Positions 15,998 through 25,459 of a stretch of 64,000 nucleotides of DNA are shown piece after piece (position 1 is the stretch's first letter; every line of letters starts with the position of its first letter). Source of the DNA: Pseudomonas silesiensis (GTDB lineage Bacteria > Pseudomonadota > Gammaproteobacteria > Pseudomonadales > Pseudomonadaceae); NCBI RefSeq assembly GCF_001661075.1, contig NZ_CP014870.1:5089703-5153702 (forward strand), in the 5' to 3' direction. The translations under genes were made by a program, and so were the position numbers. A model generated the notes under the pieces. That model searched no databases and had not been told where the DNA came from. It saw nothing but the letters and a program-made list of their open reading frames with translations.

Positions 15998-18900
15998 ATG
16001 TTCGAAAAAGTCCTGATTGCCAACCGTGGCGCCATCGCCTGCCGCATCCTGCGCACCCTGCGCCAATTGCAGGTCCAGGGTGTCGCCGTGTATTCCGAAG
16101 CAGATGCCGCCAGCCTGCACATCCTGCAGGCCGACGAAGCCCACAGCCTGGGTGACGGCGCCGCGGCCGGCACCTATCTGATGGTCGACAAGCTGCTCGC
16201 CATCGCCAGATCCACCGGCGCGACGGCGATTCATCCCGGCTACGGTTTTCTCTCGGAAAACGCCGCGTTCGCCGAAGCCTGCGAAGCGGCCGGTATCGCC
16301 TTCATCGGCCCGACGCCGCAACAGCTGCGCGTGTTTGGCCTGAAGCACACCGCCCGTGCCCTGGCCAGACAACACGGGGTGCCGCTGCTCGAAGGCACCG
16401 AACTGCTCGACAGCCTCGACGCCGCCCTGATTGCCGGGGAACAGGTCGGCTACCCGGTGATGCTCAAAAGCACCGCCGGTGGTGGCGGTATTGGCATGCG
16501 CGTATGCCGCAGCGCGGCGGAACTGATTGAATCCTTTGAAGCGGTCAAACGCCTCGGCCAGAACAATTTCAGCGACGCCGGGGTGTTCATCGAGAAGTAC
16601 ATCCAGCGTGCCCGGCACCTGGAAGTCCAGGTGTTCGGCGACGGCCACGGTGAAGTGATTGCCCTGGGTGTACGTGACTGCTCGGTACAACGCCGTAACC
16701 AGAAGGTCCTCGAAGAAACCCCGGCGCCGAACCTGCCCGACGGCATGGCCGAAGCACTTTGCGCGGCGGCGATCAAACTGGCGCAGGCGGTGAACTACCG
16801 CAGCGCCGGGACTGTGGAATTCGTCTTCGACAGTGAAGATCAACGCTTCTACTTTCTGGAAGTGAACACCCGCTTGCAGGTGGAGCACGGCGTCACCGAG
16901 CAAGTGTGGGACGTGGACCTGGTGCGCTGGATGGTGCAACTGGCGGCCGGTGAGCTGCCACCGTTGAACGAGTTGAGCCGAGAGTTGAAAGCTTGCGGTC
17001 ATGCGATTCAGGCGCGGCTGTATGCCGAAGATCCGGGCCGGGATTTTCAACCGAGTCCCGGCCTGCTCACGGCCGTGGATTTCCCTGTCGCCGATGGCAA
17101 ACATTTAAGGATCGACACCTGGGTCGAGGCCGGTTGCGAGATCCCGCCCTACTTCGATCCGATGATCGCCAAGGTCATCAGTTGGGCCCCGAGCCGCGAA
17201 CAGGCCCGCGCCGATCTGCACCAGGCCTTGGGCGACAGCCTGCTCTACGGGGTGGAGACCAACCGCGATTACCTGCGCCAGATTCTGCTCGACGCCCCCT
17301 TCGCCAGCGGCCAGGCGTGGACCCGTTGCCTGGAAGGCCTGGTCTATCGGGCCAACACCTTCGAAGTGCTCAGCGCCGGCACCCAGACCAGCGTTCAGGA
17401 CTATCCCGGCCGCCTCGGCTACTGGGCGGTGGGCGTGCCGCCGTCGGGGCCGATGGACAGCCGCGCGTTGCGCCTGGGCAACCTGTTGCTGGACAACGAC
17501 GAAGGGGCGGCAGCGCTGGAAATCACCATGAGCGGCCCGTTGCTGCGCTTCAATTGCGAGGCGGTGGTAGCGGTGACCGGGGCGGTGATTCCACTGACGT
17601 TGGACGGTGAAACCGTCGCCATGAATACGGCGTTGCGGATTCCGGCAGGCGCCACGTTAAGCCTCGGCACCATTACCGGGGCTGGTGCCCGCAGCTATCT
17701 GTGCCTGCGCGGCGGTCTGCAAGTGCCGGCGTATCTGGGCAGCAAAAGCACCTTCACCCTGGGTCAATTCGGTGGGCATGCCGGTCGGGCGTTGCGCGCT
17801 GGGGATGTGCTGCATGTTCCGGCCTTGAATGACGTTGGCGCCGGGCAACAACTGACTGACGAGCAGGTCACCGAGTTGCCCGCCGTGCGGCAAATCCGGG
17901 TGATCTACGGCCCCCATGGCGCTCCGGAATACTTCACCGAAAACTACATCGCCACCTTCTTCGCCACCCAGTGGGAAGTGCATTTCAACTCCAGCCGTAC
18001 CGGCGTGCGATTGATCGGGCCGAAGCCGGAATGGGTCCGCGCCGACGGTGGTGAGGCGGGTTTGCATCCGTCGAATATTCATGACAATCCCTACGCTATC
18101 GGCGCGGTGGATTTTACTGGAGACATGCCGGTGATCCTCGGCCCCGACGGCCCGAGCCTGGGTGGGTTCGTCTGCCCCGTGACAGTGATCGAGGCGGATC
18201 TTTGGCAGCTGGGGCAGCTCAAGGCTGGCGATAAAGTGCAGTTCCTCCCCGTCGACCTGAAGACCGCCCGCAAACTCGCCTTGAAATGGAATCACTGTGG
18301 GAGCGAGCTTGCTCGCGATGACGGCGGCACATCCAGCATTGATGTGACTGACACAAAGCTATCGCGAGCAAGCTCGCTCCCACAGGGGATTGTGTCGCCT
18401 GTGGTGTTGGATTTGGGTCAGGGGGATACGCGGCTGGTCGCAAGACTGTCCGGCGACACTCATCTGCTGCTGGAAATCGGCGCCCCGGAACTGGATCTGG
18501 TCCTGCGCTTCCGCGCCCACGCCCTCATGCAGGCCCTGGAAAGCAAAAACCTCCACGGCGTCATCGACCTCACCCCAGGCATCCGCTCACTGCAAGTCCA
18601 CTACCAACCCGAACAACTGCCACTGGCCGATCTGCTCGGCATCGTCGCCGGCGAATGGGACGCGGTGTGCGCCGCCAGGGACCTGCAAGTGCCCTCGCGC
18701 ATCGTTCACCTGCCACTGTCCTGGGACGACCCGGCGTGTCAGTTGGCGATCGAGAAATACATGACCACCGTGCGCAAGGACGCGCCCTGGTGCCCGAGCA
18801 ATCTGGAGTTCATCCGCCGCATCAACGACCTGCCGAACCTCGACGAAGTGCAGCGCACGGTGTTCGACGCCAGCTACCTGGTGATGGGCCTGGGGGACGT

Positions 18901-19642
18901 CTACCTCGGCGCACCGGTCGCCACCCCGCTCGACCCACGGCATCGCCTGGTCACCACCAAGTACAACCCGGCCCGCACCTGGACTGCGGAAAACTCCGTG
19001 GGCATCGGTGGCGCCTACATGTGCGTGTACGGCATGGAGGGCCCGGGTGGGTATCAGTTCGTCGGTCGTACCTTGCAGATGTGGAATCGCTACCGAGAGG
19101 TCGCGGCGTTCGACGGCAAACCGTGGCTTCTGCGCTTCTTCGACCAGATCCGGTTTTATCCGGTGAGCGCCGATGAGCTGCTGCGCATTCGCCGGGATTT
19201 CCCCCTGGGGCGTTTCGATTTGAACATCGAGCACAGTCAGCTGAATCTGGCGGATTACCAGGCCTTCCTGAACAAAGAAGCCGAGACCATTGCCGCGTTT
19301 CGCGATCAGCAACAAGGCGCGTTCAACGCCGAGCGCGAGCGCTGGATCGCCAGCGGCCAGGCACATTTCGACAGCGAAGAACCGACCCCGGAGGTCACCG
19401 CAGACGCACCACTGGCCGATGGTCAACAGAGCGTCGACAGCCACATCGCCGGCAACCTCTGGCAGGTGCAGGTAGAGGCCGGCAGCCGGGTCGCCGCCGG
19501 TGATGTGCTGGTGATTCTGGAGTCGATGAAAATGGAAATCCCCCTGCTCGCGCCCATGGCCGGCGTGGTCCGGGAAATTCGCGTACAGCCGGGGTCGCCC
19601 GTGCGTGCCGGCCAGCGCGTCGTGGTGCTGGAACTCGAGTGA
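15998..19642 (+). CDS. biotin-dependent guanidine carboxylase (annotated family: urea carboxylase)
   Basis: This 1214-residue multidomain enzyme carboxylates its substrate with biotin, ATP and bicarbonate. The biotin carboxylase domain spans about 1-450 (MLKSTAGGGGIGMRV, FLEVNTRLQVEHGVTE). A carboxyltransferase of KipA/AHS2 type follows at about 450-760, then KipI/AHS1 at about 800-1010, and a C-terminal biotinyl domain with ESMKME (Lys1178). The riboswitch and DUF1989 pair indicate guanidine as substrate. In GAVDFTGD, Asp705 stands where I recall Asn in fungal urea carboxylase, which would suit the guanidinium cation; this needs an alignment. A REP doublet encodes about 30 extra residues near 767-796. 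Confidence 0.88.
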   Translation: MFEKVLIANRGAIACRILRTLRQLQVQGVAVYSEADAASLHILQADEAHSLGDGAAAGTYLMVDKLLAIARSTGATAIHPGYGFLSENAAFAEACEAAGIAFIGPTPQQLRVFGLKHTARALARQHGVPLLEGTELLDSLDAALIAGEQVGYPVMLKSTAGGGGIGMRVCRSAAELIESFEAVKRLGQNNFSDAGVFIEKYIQRARHLEVQVFGDGHGEVIALGVRDCSVQRRNQKVLEETPAPNLPDGMAEALCAAAIKLAQAVNYRSAGTVEFVFDSEDQRFYFLEVNTRLQVEHGVTEQVWDVDLVRWMVQLAAGELPPLNELSRELKACGHAIQARLYAEDPGRDFQPSPGLLTAVDFPVADGKHLRIDTWVEAGCEIPPYFDPMIAKVISWAPSREQARADLHQALGDSLLYGVETNRDYLRQILLDAPFASGQAWTRCLEGLVYRANTFEVLSAGTQTSVQDYPGRLGYWAVGVPPSGPMDSRALRLGNLLLDNDEGAAALEITMSGPLLRFNCEAVVAVTGAVIPLTLDGETVAMNTALRIPAGATLSLGTITGAGARSYLCLRGGLQVPAYLGSKSTFTLGQFGGHAGRALRAGDVLHVPALNDVGAGQQLTDEQVTELPAVRQIRVIYGPHGAPEYFTENYIATFFATQWEVHFNSSRTGVRLIGPKPEWVRADGGEAGLHPSNIHDNPYAIGAVDFTGDMPVILGPDGPSLGGFVCPVTVIEADLWQLGQLKAGDKVQFLPVDLKTARKLALKWNHCGSELARDDGGTSSIDVTDTKLSRASSLPQGIVSPVVLDLGQGDTRLVARLSGDTHLLLEIGAPELDLVLRFRAHALMQALESKNLHGVIDLTPGIRSLQVHYQPEQLPLADLLGIVAGEWDAVCAARDLQVPSRIVHLPLSWDDPACQLAIEKYMTTVRKDAPWCPSNLEFIRRINDLPNLDEVQRTVFDASYLVMGLGDVYLGAPVATPLDPRHRLVTTKYNPARTWTAENSVGIGGAYMCVYGMEGPGGYQFVGRTLQMWNRYREVAAFDGKPWLLRFFDQIRFYPVSADELLRIRRDFPLGRFDLNIEHSQLNLADYQAFLNKEAETIAAFRDQQQGAFNAERERWIASGQAHFDSEEPTPEVTADAPLADGQQSVDSHIAGNLWQVQVEAGSRVAAGDVLVILESMKMEIPLLAPMAGVVREIRVQPGSPVRAGQRVVVLELE
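18295..18385. repeat. REP doublet inserted in frame inside the carboxylase coding sequence
   Basis: Perfect 25-base inverted arms at 18295-18319 and 18361-18385 carry the REP core CTGTGGGAGCGAGCTTGCTC. The inner part CCAGCATTGATGTGACTGACAC closely matches the inner part of the doublets at 15780 and 61482. It is read through in frame as roughly CGSELARDDGG then LSRASSLPQG, placed between the two carboxyltransferase domains, where a linker is expected. Confidence 0.92.
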
Positions 19643-19668
19643 ACCCATTTCAACAAGGATTAAACGCC

Positions 19669-21447
19669 ATGAACATCAATCTGCAACTCGACGCCCTGCG
19701 CAGCGCCTACCGCGACGGCAGCATCACACCCCGGCAACTGCTGTTGAGCCTGCGCGATAAAGCCGCAGCGTTGAACCCGGACTATCACCTGTTCATCCAC
19801 TTGCTCAGCGTCGAGGAACTGGAACCCTACCTCGCCGCCCTCGACGGTCGCGACCCGGACAGCCTGCCGCTGTACGGCGTGCCGTTCGCGATCAAGGACA
19901 ACATCGACCTGGCGGGCATTGCGACCACGGCGGCGTGCCCGACGTTTGCCTACGTGCCGCAGTCTTCGGCGACCATCGTCGAGCAGTTGCTCGCCCTGGG
20001 CGCGATTCCGCTGGGCAAGACCAACCTCGATCAGTTCGCCACTGGCCTCAACGGCAGTCGCTCACCCTATGGTGCGTGTCCGAACAGCGTGTTGCCGGAT
20101 TATCCCTCGGGTGGTTCCAGTGCCGGTTCTTCGCTGGCGGTGGCGTTGGGTGTCGCGAGCTTTTCGCTGGGCACGGACACGGCAGGTTCCGGGCGAGTGC
20201 CGGCGGCCTTGAATAATCTGGTCGGGTTGAAAGCGACCAAAGGGTTGATCTCCACGGCGGGCGTGGTGCCGGCCTGCCGCACGCTCGATTGCGTCACGAC
20301 CTTCACCGCCACCGCCCGGGAAGCCAGCCAACTGCTGGCGCTCACTGCGCAACTCGATCCTCGGGATGAATACAGTCGAAGCAATCCGCTGTGGAATGAC
20401 GGCTCGGCGTTCGGTACACCGCGTCCGTTCCGTTTCGGTGTGCCGCGCACCCAAGACCTGGAGTTCTTCGGTTGCCCTGAAGGTCCGTCGTTATTCGCCG
20501 GTGCCGTCGATCAGCTCACCGCGTTGGGTGGTGAGGCGGTGACGCTGGATTTGTCGCCGTTTTTGGAAGCGGCGCGACTGCTCTATGAAGGGCCTTGGGT
20601 GGCCGAGCGCTACAGCGTCGCCGGCGAGTTGATGGAGCAAAATCCCGACGCCGTGTTGCCGGTGATTCGTGCGGTGCTGGCCAAGGCGCCGGCGGTGAGC
20701 GGCGTGAAAACCTTCCGTGCCCAGTATCGCCTGCAAGCCTTGAAGGCCCTGTGCGACCAGGCGCTGGACGGACTCGATTGCGTGCTCACCCCAACCATCG
20801 GCCGCCCGGTGACCCTGGCGGAACTGGCGGCCGAACCGGTACTGCGCAACTCGGAACTGGGCTACTACACCAACTTCATGAACCTGCTCGATTACGCCGC
20901 CGTCGCCGTGCCCGCCGGCTTCATGAGCAACGGCCTGCCGTGGGGCGTGACGCTGTTTGGCCGGGCGTTCACCGATCAGTATTTGTTGGGGGTGGCGGAT
21001 GCGTTGCAACGTCGGCAAGGTTTGGCGGCCTCTGCACCCACCACCGTCGCGCGCAATGATCGTGCGCGGCTGGTGGTGTGCGGTGCGCATCTGGACGGGT
21101 TGGCGTTGAACTGGCAACTGAAGCGGCGCGGGGCGCGGTTGATCGAGACGACGTTCAGCTCACCTGACTACCAGCTGTATGCATTGGCCGGCGGCCCACC
21201 GCTGCGCCCAGGGATGGTTAGGGTGAAGGAAGGTGGTGTCGCAATCGCCGTGGAAGTCTGGGAACTGCCGAGCAGTGAACTGGGTTCGTTCCTGACCGGC
21301 ATTCCGGCACCGCTGGGGTTGGGCAAGGTGCAGCTGGCGGATGGGCGCTGGGAGAGCGGGTTTATCTGCGAGGCGTATGGGTTGGAGGGGGCGGTGGATA
21401 TCAGTCATTTGGGCGGGTGGCGGGCGTATCTGAAAGATCGGCGTTGA
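19669..21447 (+). CDS. atzF: allophanate hydrolase
   Basis: This 592-residue amidase-signature enzyme hydrolyses allophanate to ammonia and CO2, the last step of the guanidine pathway. Family features are the Lys in VPFAIKDNIDLAG, the Ser-rich loop GGSSAGSS and the nucleophile segment GTDTAGSGRVPAA. The C-terminal domain (after about residue 460, RARLVVCGAHLDGLALN) is the extra AtzF domain. The start is the ATG preceded by AAGGAT. An in-frame GTG overlapping the carboxylase stop would add ten residues without a ribosome site. It is 26 bases downstream of the carboxylase. Confidence 0.93.
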   Translation: MNINLQLDALRSAYRDGSITPRQLLLSLRDKAAALNPDYHLFIHLLSVEELEPYLAALDGRDPDSLPLYGVPFAIKDNIDLAGIATTAACPTFAYVPQSSATIVEQLLALGAIPLGKTNLDQFATGLNGSRSPYGACPNSVLPDYPSGGSSAGSSLAVALGVASFSLGTDTAGSGRVPAALNNLVGLKATKGLISTAGVVPACRTLDCVTTFTATAREASQLLALTAQLDPRDEYSRSNPLWNDGSAFGTPRPFRFGVPRTQDLEFFGCPEGPSLFAGAVDQLTALGGEAVTLDLSPFLEAARLLYEGPWVAERYSVAGELMEQNPDAVLPVIRAVLAKAPAVSGVKTFRAQYRLQALKALCDQALDGLDCVLTPTIGRPVTLAELAAEPVLRNSELGYYTNFMNLLDYAAVAVPAGFMSNGLPWGVTLFGRAFTDQYLLGVADALQRRQGLAASAPTTVARNDRARLVVCGAHLDGLALNWQLKRRGARLIETTFSSPDYQLYALAGGPPLRPGMVRVKEGGVAIAVEVWELPSSELGSFLTGIPAPLGLGKVQLADGRWESGFICEAYGLEGAVDISHLGGWRAYLKDRR

Positions 21448-21455
21448 TCTTACGA

Positions 21456-21523
21456 TTCGCTGGCAAGCCAGCTCCTACAGAGGACCGCGCTCCCCCTGTA
21501 GGAGCGTGGCTTGCCCGCGATGG
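21456..21523. repeat. REP doublet (GGCAAGCCAGCTCCTACAG variant)
   Basis: Inverted arms of the CTGTAGGAGC REP subtype flank about 15 bases after the allophanate hydrolase stop. This subtype differs from the GTGGGAGC type used elsewhere in the operon. It may mark the end of the guanidine operon. Confidence 0.75.
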
Positions 21524-21638
21524 CGCCCGCCCAGACGCCACCGCCCCTGATCCATACCGATTCACCCCACAAATCCCGCAGTTATTTCCGCAAAGTGCCA
21601 CTAGAATGCTTGCATCGGATTACTGCAACGGAATCGCC

Positions 21639-23126
21639 ATGCCGCTTCGCTCGCCGCTGTATTCGCAACGTTCGTTGGTGCTCACGCTGATCGCGCTGCT
21701 GGGCGCGGGGTTTCTGGCCACGTCCCTGCTCAGCTACTACGCCTCGCGGGCGTCGATCCGCGACAATATCGTCAATACCGAATTGCCGCTGACCTCGGAC
21801 ACGGTCTACTCGGAAATCCAGAAAGACCTGGTCAGACCGATCCTGATTTCCTCGATGATGTCCCGCGACACCTTCATGCGCGACTGGGTGGTCAACGGCG
21901 AAAACGACCCCGGGCAGATGACCCGCTACCTCGACGAGGTCATGACCCACTACGGCGCCTACACCGCGTTTTTCGTCTCCAACGGCACGCTCACCTACTA
22001 CCACGCCAAAGGCGTGCTCAAGCAGGTCAAGGTCGATGAGCCCCGCGACGCCTGGTACTTCCGCGTACGCGACATGGCCGATCCCTATGAAATCAATGTC
22101 GACCCGGACCTGGCCAACAAGGACAACCTGACCTTCTTCATCAACTACAAGGTCTACGACTACAACAACCGCTTCATCGGCGCGGCGGGTGTCGGCCTGA
22201 CGGTTGACGCGGTGATCAAGCTGATCGACAAATACCAGCAGCGCTACCAGCGCAGCGTGTATTTCGTCGACACCTTCGGGCGCCTGGTGCTCACCGGCGC
22301 CGAGGGTGGCCCGCAAGGCGCCCAGGTCGGACAGACCCTCGGCGAACTCGACAGCATGAAAAGCCTGGTCAGCCAACTGCCCAAACCCCACAGCGGCAGC
22401 TACGAGTATTCTGGCCAGGGCCAGGGCCACTTCCTCAACGTGCGATTCATTCCGGAGCTGAACTGGTACCTGTTCGTCGACAAGCGCGAAGATGGCGCCC
22501 TCAGCGAGATCCGCCAGTCGCTGTACCTCAACCTGCTGATCTGCCTGATCGTCACCCTGACCGTGCTGGCCCTGCTCAACCGGGTGATCAAGCGCTATCA
22601 GGGCAAAATCCAGACTCAGGCAACCCTCGACAGCCTGACTGAATTGCCCAACCGGCGCGGTTTCGACCTGCTGGCCGCGCAAGCCATGCACGAAGCCCAG
22701 CGCGAGCCAAGGCCGCTGACCGCGCTGCTGCTGGACCTGGACCACTTCAAGGCGCTGAACGACACCCACGGTCACCTCGCCGGCGATCAGGTGCTGATTG
22801 GCTTCGCACGGGACCTCGAGAGCTGCCTGCGGCACTCCGACATCGTCTGCCGCTGGGGCGGTGAAGAATTCATCGTGCTGCTCAAGGACACCGACGGTGA
22901 CAACGGCAAGATGATCGCAGAGAAAATTCGCCGACATGTCGAAAAGCAGCGTTATGCCTACCATGGCAAGCAACTGCAAGTGACGGTCAGCATCGGCCTG
23001 ACCACCCTGCAAGCGGATGACACCTTGCACACACTACTGTCCCGGGCCGACCAAGCGATGTATCGTGCCAAGCATTCCGGGCGCAACCGCACCTGCGTGG
23101 AAATGCCTCACTCCAGTTATGCATAG
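21639..23126 (+). CDS. diguanylate cyclase with periplasmic Cache sensor
   Basis: This 495-residue inner-membrane cyclase makes cyclic-di-GMP. A membrane segment at about residues 10-33 is followed by a periplasmic Cache-type sensor (about 35-295), a second membrane segment near 300-320 and a C-terminal GGDEF domain. The active-site motif is RWGGEEF and the upstream RHSD fits the product-inhibition I-site, so the enzyme should be active and feedback-inhibited. The start giving MPLRSPLYSQRSLVL is chosen. An ATG 33 bases upstream is possible. The ligand of the sensor is unknown. Confidence 0.88.
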   Translation: MPLRSPLYSQRSLVLTLIALLGAGFLATSLLSYYASRASIRDNIVNTELPLTSDTVYSEIQKDLVRPILISSMMSRDTFMRDWVVNGENDPGQMTRYLDEVMTHYGAYTAFFVSNGTLTYYHAKGVLKQVKVDEPRDAWYFRVRDMADPYEINVDPDLANKDNLTFFINYKVYDYNNRFIGAAGVGLTVDAVIKLIDKYQQRYQRSVYFVDTFGRLVLTGAEGGPQGAQVGQTLGELDSMKSLVSQLPKPHSGSYEYSGQGQGHFLNVRFIPELNWYLFVDKREDGALSEIRQSLYLNLLICLIVTLTVLALLNRVIKRYQGKIQTQATLDSLTELPNRRGFDLLAAQAMHEAQREPRPLTALLLDLDHFKALNDTHGHLAGDQVLIGFARDLESCLRHSDIVCRWGGEEFIVLLKDTDGDNGKMIAEKIRRHVEKQRYAYHGKQLQVTVSIGLTTLQADDTLHTLLSRADQAMYRAKHSGRNRTCVEMPHSSYA

Positions 23127-23132
23127 TCCTAC

Positions 23133-23327
23133 ATGAACAAGCCAGAATTCTGCCCGGCCTGCGGCGCCTCCAACGACTGCACCCTGGCCGACCCTCGAAC
23201 CGCCGATCGGGCCTGCTGGTGCTACGGCGTCAGCATCGACCCGGCGGTGCTCGAAGCGCTGCCGCCGGAACTGCGCGACACATCCTGCCTGTGCCCGCGC
23301 TGCGCCCAGGTCGAGGCGCAGTTGTAA
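23133..23327 (+). CDS. cysteine-rich CWC-family small protein
   Basis: This 64-residue protein has cysteines in FCPACG, NDC, ACWCYG and SCLCPRCAQ, including the Cys-Trp-Cys that names the family. The pattern suggests a small zinc-binding fold. It begins 6 bases after the cyclase stop and 61 bases before rsuA; in other pseudomonads the CWC protein is likewise found before rsuA. Function unknown. Confidence 0.85.
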   Translation: MNKPEFCPACGASNDCTLADPRTADRACWCYGVSIDPAVLEALPPELRDTSCLCPRCAQVEAQL

Positions 23328-23388
23328 AAGCAACCGCGCGACCAATCACGTAAGATGCGCACCCCATTTCCCCCACCGACCTCCTGTC

Positions 23389-24081
23389 ATGCGCGTTGAC
23401 CGTTTCCTCAGCAACCTGCCCCGCTTCAACCGTCAGCAGGTGCGCCTGTTGCTGGTGGAAAAGCGCGTCAGGATCGACGGCAACATCGTCAGCGCCCCCC
23501 ACGCCGAGGTCTCGGTGTTCAGTCGCGTCGAGGTCGACGAGGACGTACTGCAAGTCGGCAAGCCCGCCCGCTACTTCATGCTGCACAAGCCGGCCGGCTG
23601 CGTCAGCGCCACCCGCGACCCGGAACACCCGACCGTACTCGACCTGATCCATGAACCGGACAAGCACGAGCTGCACATCGCCGGGCGCCTGGATTACAAC
23701 ACCACCGGCCTGATGCTGATCACCAATGACGGCAGTTGGTCACGACGCCTGACCCAACCGCAGACCAAACTGCCCAAGGTCTATTACGTCGAGACTGAAC
23801 AGGACATCGGTCCCGACTACGCGATCACCTTCACCGAAGGCCTGTACTTCGCATTCGAAGACCTCGTCACCCAACCCGCCGAACTGGTGGTGCTCGGGCC
23901 GAAATCCGCGCGCCTGAGCATCGTTGAAGGCCGGTATCACCAGGTGAAGCGGATGTTCGGCCACTTCGACAACAAGGTGCTGCGCCTGCACCGCGAAAGC
24001 ATGGGGCCGCTGGCGCTCGACAATGCCCTAAAACCGGGCGAGTACCGCGCGTTGTGCACCGAAGAGATTCTTTTGTTCTAA
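23389..24081 (+). CDS. rsuA: 16S rRNA pseudouridine(516) synthase
   Basis: RsuA converts U516 of 16S rRNA to pseudouridine. The 230-residue protein has an N-terminal S4 RNA-binding domain (MRVDRFLSNLPRFNRQQVR) and the catalytic motif AGRLDYNTTGLMLIT with the essential Asp. The C-terminal EGRYHQVKRMFG block is typical of the RsuA/RluB/E/F group. Length and N-terminus match RsuA rather than RluB or RluE. Confidence 0.92.
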   Translation: MRVDRFLSNLPRFNRQQVRLLLVEKRVRIDGNIVSAPHAEVSVFSRVEVDEDVLQVGKPARYFMLHKPAGCVSATRDPEHPTVLDLIHEPDKHELHIAGRLDYNTTGLMLITNDGSWSRRLTQPQTKLPKVYYVETEQDIGPDYAITFTEGLYFAFEDLVTQPAELVVLGPKSARLSIVEGRYHQVKRMFGHFDNKVLRLHRESMGPLALDNALKPGEYRALCTEEILLF

Positions 24082-24393
24082 GCAGACGACCGCTCAGCAG
24101 AAGTTGTCGAACAATTTACGAATGATACTTGCGCGCAGACGTGACCCCTGCTTGAATCAGGACGTCGGCCGAAATGTGACCGGCGAGTCACAACATACTT
24201 CTAAGAAACTTTTTGCCGGTAGAGAACCCTCAGGTTCCGCTGTCCCCCGGCAAACTGCCCGCCAATAACAATACCCGTCGACCGGACTGTACAGGATCGA
24301 CATGGGCTCCAGAATTCCAGGCGTATGCCTACCTGTCATAAAGCTCGTGCAATCTCAGTTGCGCGCATACCCGCTTGCTTGGAGTCTGATGAC
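24082..24393. other. rsuA-phaG intergenic region
   Basis: This 312-base gap must contain the phaG promoter. Only short hairpin-forming runs are visible, such as GAACCCTCAGGTTCCGC near 24225. No clear sigma factor consensus or gene was found. Confidence 0.4.
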
Positions 24394-25278
24394 ATGAGGC
24401 CAGAAATCGCTGTGCTGGATATACAGGGTCAGTATCGGGTTTACACGGAGTTCTATCGCGCAGACGCCGCAGAGAAGACCATTATCCTGGTCAACGGCTC
24501 ACTGGCCACGACTGCGTCGTTTGCACAAACCGTGAAAAACCTTCACCCGCAGTTCAATGTGGTCTGCTACGACCAGCCCTACGCGGGCAAGTCAAAAGCC
24601 CACAACCTGCATGAGCAATCGCTGACCAAGGAAATCGAAGGGCAGATCCTCCTGGAGCTGATCGATCACTTCGCCGCCGAACACGTGCTGTCGTTTTCCT
24701 GGGGTGGCGCCGCGACCCTGGTCGCCCTGGCCCACCAGCCACGGCGCATCGAAAAAGCCGTGATCAGCTCGTTCTCGCCGGAGATCAACTCGCACATGCT
24801 CGACTACCTCGAGCGCGGGATCGACTACCTCGGCAGCCGGGATGGCGACCGGGTCGGCAACCTGGTGAACAGCACCATCGGCAAACACCTGCCGACCCTG
24901 TTCAAGCGCTTCAACTATCGGCACGTCAGTTCCCTGGCCGAACATGAATACGGGCAGATGCACTTCCACATCAGCGACCTGCTGCACAGCGATCGCCAGT
25001 GCTTTTTCAAAGCGGCTGAAAAGATCAACGTACCTGTGCTGTTCATGAACGGCGAATGGGACGAATACACCGCCACCGATGGCGCCCGGTTATTCGCCAA
25101 CCACGTGCAAGACGCCACCTTCAGCACCCTGCAGGCCACCGGTCACTTTCTCGACATGGAACACAAAGCCGCCTGCCGAGACAGCCGCAACGCACTGCTG
25201 GGCTTCCTGAAACCGGCGCCACAGTCGAGCCGACCGCGGTACCACTACGTCCAGGACCAACATGCACTGTCCATCTGA
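24394..25278 (+). CDS. phaG: (R)-3-hydroxyacyl-ACP thioesterase/transacylase PhaG
   Basis: PhaG links fatty-acid synthesis to medium-chain polyhydroxyalkanoate production by releasing or transferring 3-hydroxyacyl groups from ACP. The 294-residue alpha/beta hydrolase begins MRPEIAVLDIQGQYRVYTEF, almost identical to the remembered P. putida PhaG start, and keeps VNGSLATTASFA. The nucleophile is in SFSWGGA, the acid in GEWDEYT and the histidine in GHFLDME. The ATG follows GGAG by 9 bases; a start 69 bases upstream would add a poor N-terminus. RhlA is the nearest alternative family, but the N-terminus favours PhaG. Confidence 0.93.
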   Translation: MRPEIAVLDIQGQYRVYTEFYRADAAEKTIILVNGSLATTASFAQTVKNLHPQFNVVCYDQPYAGKSKAHNLHEQSLTKEIEGQILLELIDHFAAEHVLSFSWGGAATLVALAHQPRRIEKAVISSFSPEINSHMLDYLERGIDYLGSRDGDRVGNLVNSTIGKHLPTLFKRFNYRHVSSLAEHEYGQMHFHISDLLHSDRQCFFKAAEKINVPVLFMNGEWDEYTATDGARLFANHVQDATFSTLQATGHFLDMEHKAACRDSRNALLGFLKPAPQSSRPRYHYVQDQHALSI

Positions 25279-25285
25279 AACAGCG

Positions 25286-25353
25286 TCATCGCGAGCACGC
25301 CCCGCCCTACAACGTTAAACGCATCCTGTAGGCGCGAGGCTTGCCCGCGAACG
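25286..25353. repeat. degenerate REP doublet
   Basis: Two partial REP arms (ATCGCGAGCACGCCCCGCC and GGCGCGAGGCTTGCCCGCGA) face each other with several mismatches after phaG. It looks like a decayed copy. Confidence 0.5.
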
Positions 25354-25459
25354 ACCGTCCCGCGGTCCCTGTTTTTGCTTTATCCGCTGCTAAATGCAAC
25401 GCGCACAAAGAAAAACTTCAAATTCATGCGCACATCTGGTACAAAGTCAGCCGCTCTGA

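Noticed and set aside
24325..25278. Longer 317-codon form of phaG or assignment as RhlA
   Set aside because: The N-terminus MRPEIAVLDIQGQYRVYTEF from 24394 matches PhaG and has a ribosome site; the upstream extension has no family match and no rhlB partner is present.
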